DNA of 33,921 nucleotides from an uncultured Bacteroidia bacterium (lineage in GTDB: Bacteria > Bacteroidota > Bacteroidia > Bacteroidales > UBA932). Shown here in pieces: positions 31,136-33,921 of the stretch. Each line of letters opens with the position of its first letter. Position 1 is the first letter of the stretch. Made by a program: the position numbers and the translations under genes. The stretch lies in the NCBI GenBank assembly GCA_902761655.1, contig CACWLD010000014.1, positions 1 through 33,921 on the forward strand, given 5' to 3'. The notes beneath the pieces were generated by a model. It made no database searches. It was not told the origin of the DNA and saw nothing but the letters and a program-made list of their open reading frames with translations.

Positions 31136-33921
31136 ATGTCATTAGCATCTGCAATAGGCAAGATATTCGGTACAAAGGCTGACAGGGATATGAAACCCAT
31201 CAAGCCCATCCTGGCCAAGATACTTGCACAATACGAACAAATAGACAAACTCTCCAACGACGAACTGCGTGCCCGCAGCGCCGCTCTCCGCAAGGCATTG
31301 ATGGACTGCGAGGAGCCATTCGAGAAGCGCATCGCCCAGATCAAGGAGGAGATAGAGACAGCGTCCATAGAAGACAAGGAAAAGCTTGCAGGCGAGTCCG
31401 ACAAGCTTGTCAAGGAAGAGGACGCCGCAATAGAGGCAAAACTCAACGAGATACTTCCGGAGGCGTTTGCAATTGTAAAGAGCACCGCCCGCCGTTTCAA
31501 GGAGAACGAGTTCACCGAGGTCACCGCAACCCAGTTCGACAGGGACCTGAGCGTTGACAGGGACTTCGTGAAGATAGAAGGTGACAAGGCCATATACTGC
31601 AACCACTGGATGGCCGGAGGAAACGAGATAACCTGGGATATGGTGCACTATGACGTGCAGCTTATCGGAGGTATCGTCCTTCACCAGGGAAAGATTGCGG
31701 AGATGGCCACCGGAGAAGGAAAGACCCTTGTGGCAACCCTCCCGGTATTCCTCAACGCCCTGGCAGGCAAAGGCGTGCACGTGGTAACAGTGAACGACTA
31801 CCTGTCCAAGCGAGACTCCGAGTGGATGGGCCCTCTGTATATGTTCCACGGCCTCTCAGTAGACTGTATAGACAAGCACGAGCCCAACAGCCCCGCCCGC
31901 CAGAAGGCTTACAAGTGTGACATCACCTTCGGTACAAACAACGAGTTCGGCTTCGATTACCTGAGGGACAATATGGCCGTCAATATCGATGACCTTGTAC
32001 AGCGCAAGCACCACTTTGCAATTGTGGACGAGGTTGACTCCGTGCTCATCGACGACGCCCGAACCCCTCTCATCATTTCAGGACCTGTGGCCAAGTCAGA
32101 GGACGACGCCCAGTTTATGGAATTCCGCCCCTACGTGGAAAGGCTGTACACAACCCAGCGCACATTCTGTAACCAGACCTTGAACGAGGCCAAGAAACTC
32201 ATCGCCGCAGGCGACGAGGCGGAGGGAGGAAAACTCCTCCTGCGCGTCCACAAGGGACTTCCTAAATACGGCCCTCTCATCAAGTTCCTCAGCGAGCCCG
32301 GAATGAAGGTGCTCCTCCAGAAGGTGGAGAATTTCTATATGCAGGACAACGAGCGGGAGATGCACATTGTCACGGATCCTCTGTACTTTGTGATCAACGA
32401 GAAGCAGCACAGCGTGGATATGACCGAAAAGGGTCACGAGGTGCTTGCCAAGGCCATCAATGACGAGGACTTCTTCGTTATCCCGGACGTGGGCTCCGGC
32501 ATTGCGGAAATCGAGAAGAGCGGCCTGTCGCTGGCTGAGCGCCAGGAGAAGAAGGACGCCCTTATGGAGGACTTCTCCCTCAAGAGCGAGCGTATCCACA
32601 CGGTCATCCAGCTCCTGAAGGCGTACACGATGTTCGAGAAGGATGTAGACTACATCATAGACGACAACAAGATCAAGATAGTTGACGAGCAGACCGGCCG
32701 TATAATGGAAGGCCGCCGCTGGAGCGACGGACTGCACCAGGCCGTGGAAGCCAAGGAGAACGTGAAGGTGGAGGCTGCTACGCAGACCTTTGCCACCATC
32801 ACCCTCCAGAACTATTTCAGGATGTACCACAAGCTGTCCGGAATGACCGGTACCGCGGAGACGGAGGCCGGAGAATTCTGGAGCATCTACAAACTTGACG
32901 TTGTAGTCATTCCTACAAACCGTCCTGTGATCAGGGATGACCAGGAAGACCTCATCTACAAGACCAAGCTGGCCAAGTACAACGCCGTGATAGAGAGGGT
33001 GCAGAACCTCATCGCGGAAGGCCGCCCTGTTCTGGTAGGTACAACGGACGTTGAAACTTCCGAATTGCTGAGCCGCCTGCTCACGCGCCGCGGCATCAAG
33101 CACAACGTGCTCAATGCCAAGGAGCACGCCCGCGAGGCTGAGATCGTAGCCCAGGCTGGACAGCGCTCCACCGTAACCATCGCCACCAATATGGCGGGAC
33201 GTGGTACGGATATCAAGCTGTCGCCGGAGGTAAAGGCCGCCGGAGGCCTTGCCATCATAGGTACCGAGCGTCACGATTCACGCCGTGTGGACCGTCAGCT
33301 CCGAGGCCGTTCCGGACGTCAGGGAGACCCGGGTTCATCCACCTTCTACGTATCCCTTGAGGACAAGCTTATGCGCCTGTTCGGCTCCGAGAGGATTGCC
33401 GCTATGGTGGACAAACTTGGAATGCAGGATAACGAGGCCCTTGAGGGCTCAATGCTGTCCAGCGCCATTGAAAAAGCGCAGAAAAAGGTTGAGGAGAACA
33501 ACTTTGGAATCCGTAAGAGGCTGCTTGAGTATGACGACGTGATGAACGACCAGCGTACATCTGTCTATACCCTCCGCCGCGACGCCATCTCCGGAGACAA
33601 GATAGAGGTGGACATAATGAATATGATGCTGGATACAGCCAGCCTCATACTCCAGAAGGCAGGAAAGTATTCTTTCAAGGACTTCGAGGAGTACGTGATG
33701 GCCCAGCTCTCAATAGACACCGGCTTTGACGAGGAGTTCTACAACAGGGCCAAGGAAGACGAGATAGCCCAGAAACTCTGCGACCATATGCGCGAGGTAT
33801 ACGACCGCAGGATGGAGAACCTTTCCACAAAGCTTTATCCGTTCATCAAGGATATTTACGAGAAGCAGGGATCTATGTACCAGAACATTGCCATCCCCGT
33901 TTCCGACGGACGCAAGAGCCT
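31136..33921 (+). CDS. secA: Protein translocase ATPase SecA (partial, runs off the right edge)
   Basis: Motor ATPase of the Sec pathway that pushes precursor proteins through SecYEG; it serves the many signal-peptide proteins encoded here. The start at 31136 ([18 protein letters not shown]) follows a clear promoter. Seen so far: Walker A region MATGEGKT (about 190-197), the [17 protein letters not shown] block, the [19 protein letters not shown] helicase motif near 299, the preprotein cross-linking domain, and [13 protein letters not shown] near 685 with [16 protein letters not shown] after it. A charged coiled insert (about 60-105) near the N-terminus is typical of the Bacteroidota form. 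928 of an expected 1,100 or so residues are present; the zinc-binding C-terminus lies beyond the window. Confidence 0.97.
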   Translation, partial: MSLASAIGKIFGTKADRDMKPIKPILAKILAQYEQIDKLSNDELRARSAALRKALMDCEEPFEKRIAQIKEEIETASIEDKEKLAGESDKLVKEEDAAIEAKLNEILPEAFAIVKSTARRFKENEFTEVTATQFDRDLSVDRDFVKIEGDKAIYCNHWMAGGNEITWDMVHYDVQLIGGIVLHQGKIAEMATGEGKTLVATLPVFLNALAGKGVHVVTVNDYLSKRDSEWMGPLYMFHGLSVDCIDKHEPNSPARQKAYKCDITFGTNNEFGFDYLRDNMAVNIDDLVQRKHHFAIVDEVDSVLIDDARTPLIISGPVAKSEDDAQFMEFRPYVERLYTTQRTFCNQTLNEAKKLIAAGDEAEGGKLLLRVHKGLPKYGPLIKFLSEPGMKVLLQKVENFYMQDNEREMHIVTDPLYFVINEKQHSVDMTEKGHEVLAKAINDEDFFVIPDVGSGIAEIEKSGLSLAERQEKKDALMEDFSLKSERIHTVIQLLKAYTMFEKDVDYIIDDNKIKIVDEQTGRIMEGRRWSDGLHQAVEAKENVKVEAATQTFATITLQNYFRMYHKLSGMTGTAETEAGEFWSIYKLDVVVIPTNRPVIRDDQEDLIYKTKLAKYNAVIERVQNLIAEGRPVLVGTTDVETSELLSRLLTRRGIKHNVLNAKEHAREAEIVAQAGQRSTVTIATNMAGRGTDIKLSPEVKAAGGLAIIGTERHDSRRVDRQLRGRSGRQGDPGSSTFYVSLEDKLMRLFGSERIAAMVDKLGMQDNEALEGSMLSSAIEKAQKKVEENNFGIRKRLLEYDDVMNDQRTSVYTLRRDAISGDKIEVDIMNMMLDTASLILQKAGKYSFKDFEEYVMAQLSIDTGFDEEFYNRAKEDEIAQKLCDHMREVYDRRMENLSTKLYPFIKDIYEKQGSMYQNIAIPVSDGRKS

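Noticed and set aside
32096-33274. 392-codon minus-strand ORF opposite secA
   Set aside because: Same pattern as above: the sense strand is clearly SecA, and the antisense product is Leu/Val/His-rich with no family features.
1-33921. Mobile elements, CRISPR arrays, phage genes, attachment sites
   Set aside because: No transposase, integrase, regularly spaced repeat array or long direct repeat was seen. The tRNA-Gly gene is not followed by an integrase or a repeated tRNA end within the window.

Overview
The window looks like chromosomal DNA of a member of the Bacteroidota, most likely the Bacteroidales, from a fibre-rich, gut-like habitat. The grounds are promoters of the TTTG / TAnnTTTG type, many secreted lipoproteins, a fimbrillin-type (type V) pilus locus, hemicellulose-degrading enzymes with Sec signals, a short zinc-free sirtuin, and SecA, Tgt and LptF/G proteins of Bacteroidota style. 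I cannot name a genus. No insertion sequence, phage gene, integrase or CRISPR array was seen.

Layout. The left edge is the 3' end of a 5S rRNA with its terminator, so an rRNA operon lies to the left. Next is a three-gene arabinoxylan operon (GH43, GH51, CE6-CE1 double esterase; 180-5805). It is followed on the minus strand by a small zinc-ribbon protein and the cysteine genes cysE and cysK. Upstream of cysK is the most interesting element of the window: a 24-codon ORF with four consecutive Cys codons, a promoter almost touching its ATG, and an intrinsic terminator between it and cysK. This is a strong candidate for a cysteine-sensing attenuator. Facing away are ssb and an OmpA/TPR-like lipoprotein, then a minus-strand lipoprotein with a uroporphyrinogen-decarboxylase fold. 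Two fimbrillin-like lipoproteins and a FimB/Mfa2-like anchor follow (11612-14457).

The middle holds a sirtuin overlapping an ABC exporter, a second multidomain GH43, a strong bidirectional terminator and a minus-strand nucleoside-type MFS transporter. Divergent from the transporter is tgt, followed by an LptF/G permease and dut. A minus-strand helix-hairpin-helix/beta-barrel protein follows, then hpt-adk converging on mtnN-luxS. The right part has a WYL regulator one base from a GH39 xylosidase, then asnA, a minus-strand tRNA-Gly(CCC), and secA running off the right edge.

Functional themes. (1) Arabinoxylan breakdown: GH43, GH51, acetyl and feruloyl esterase, a second GH43 and GH39 in three separate transcription units, with no SusC/SusD pair in the window. 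(2) Sulfur: cysK-cysE under the putative Cys leader, and mtnN-luxS recycling S-adenosylhomocysteine. (3) Cell surface: pili, lipoproteins, LptF/G and SecA. (4) Nucleotide salvage: hpt, adk, dut and a nucleoside-type transporter.
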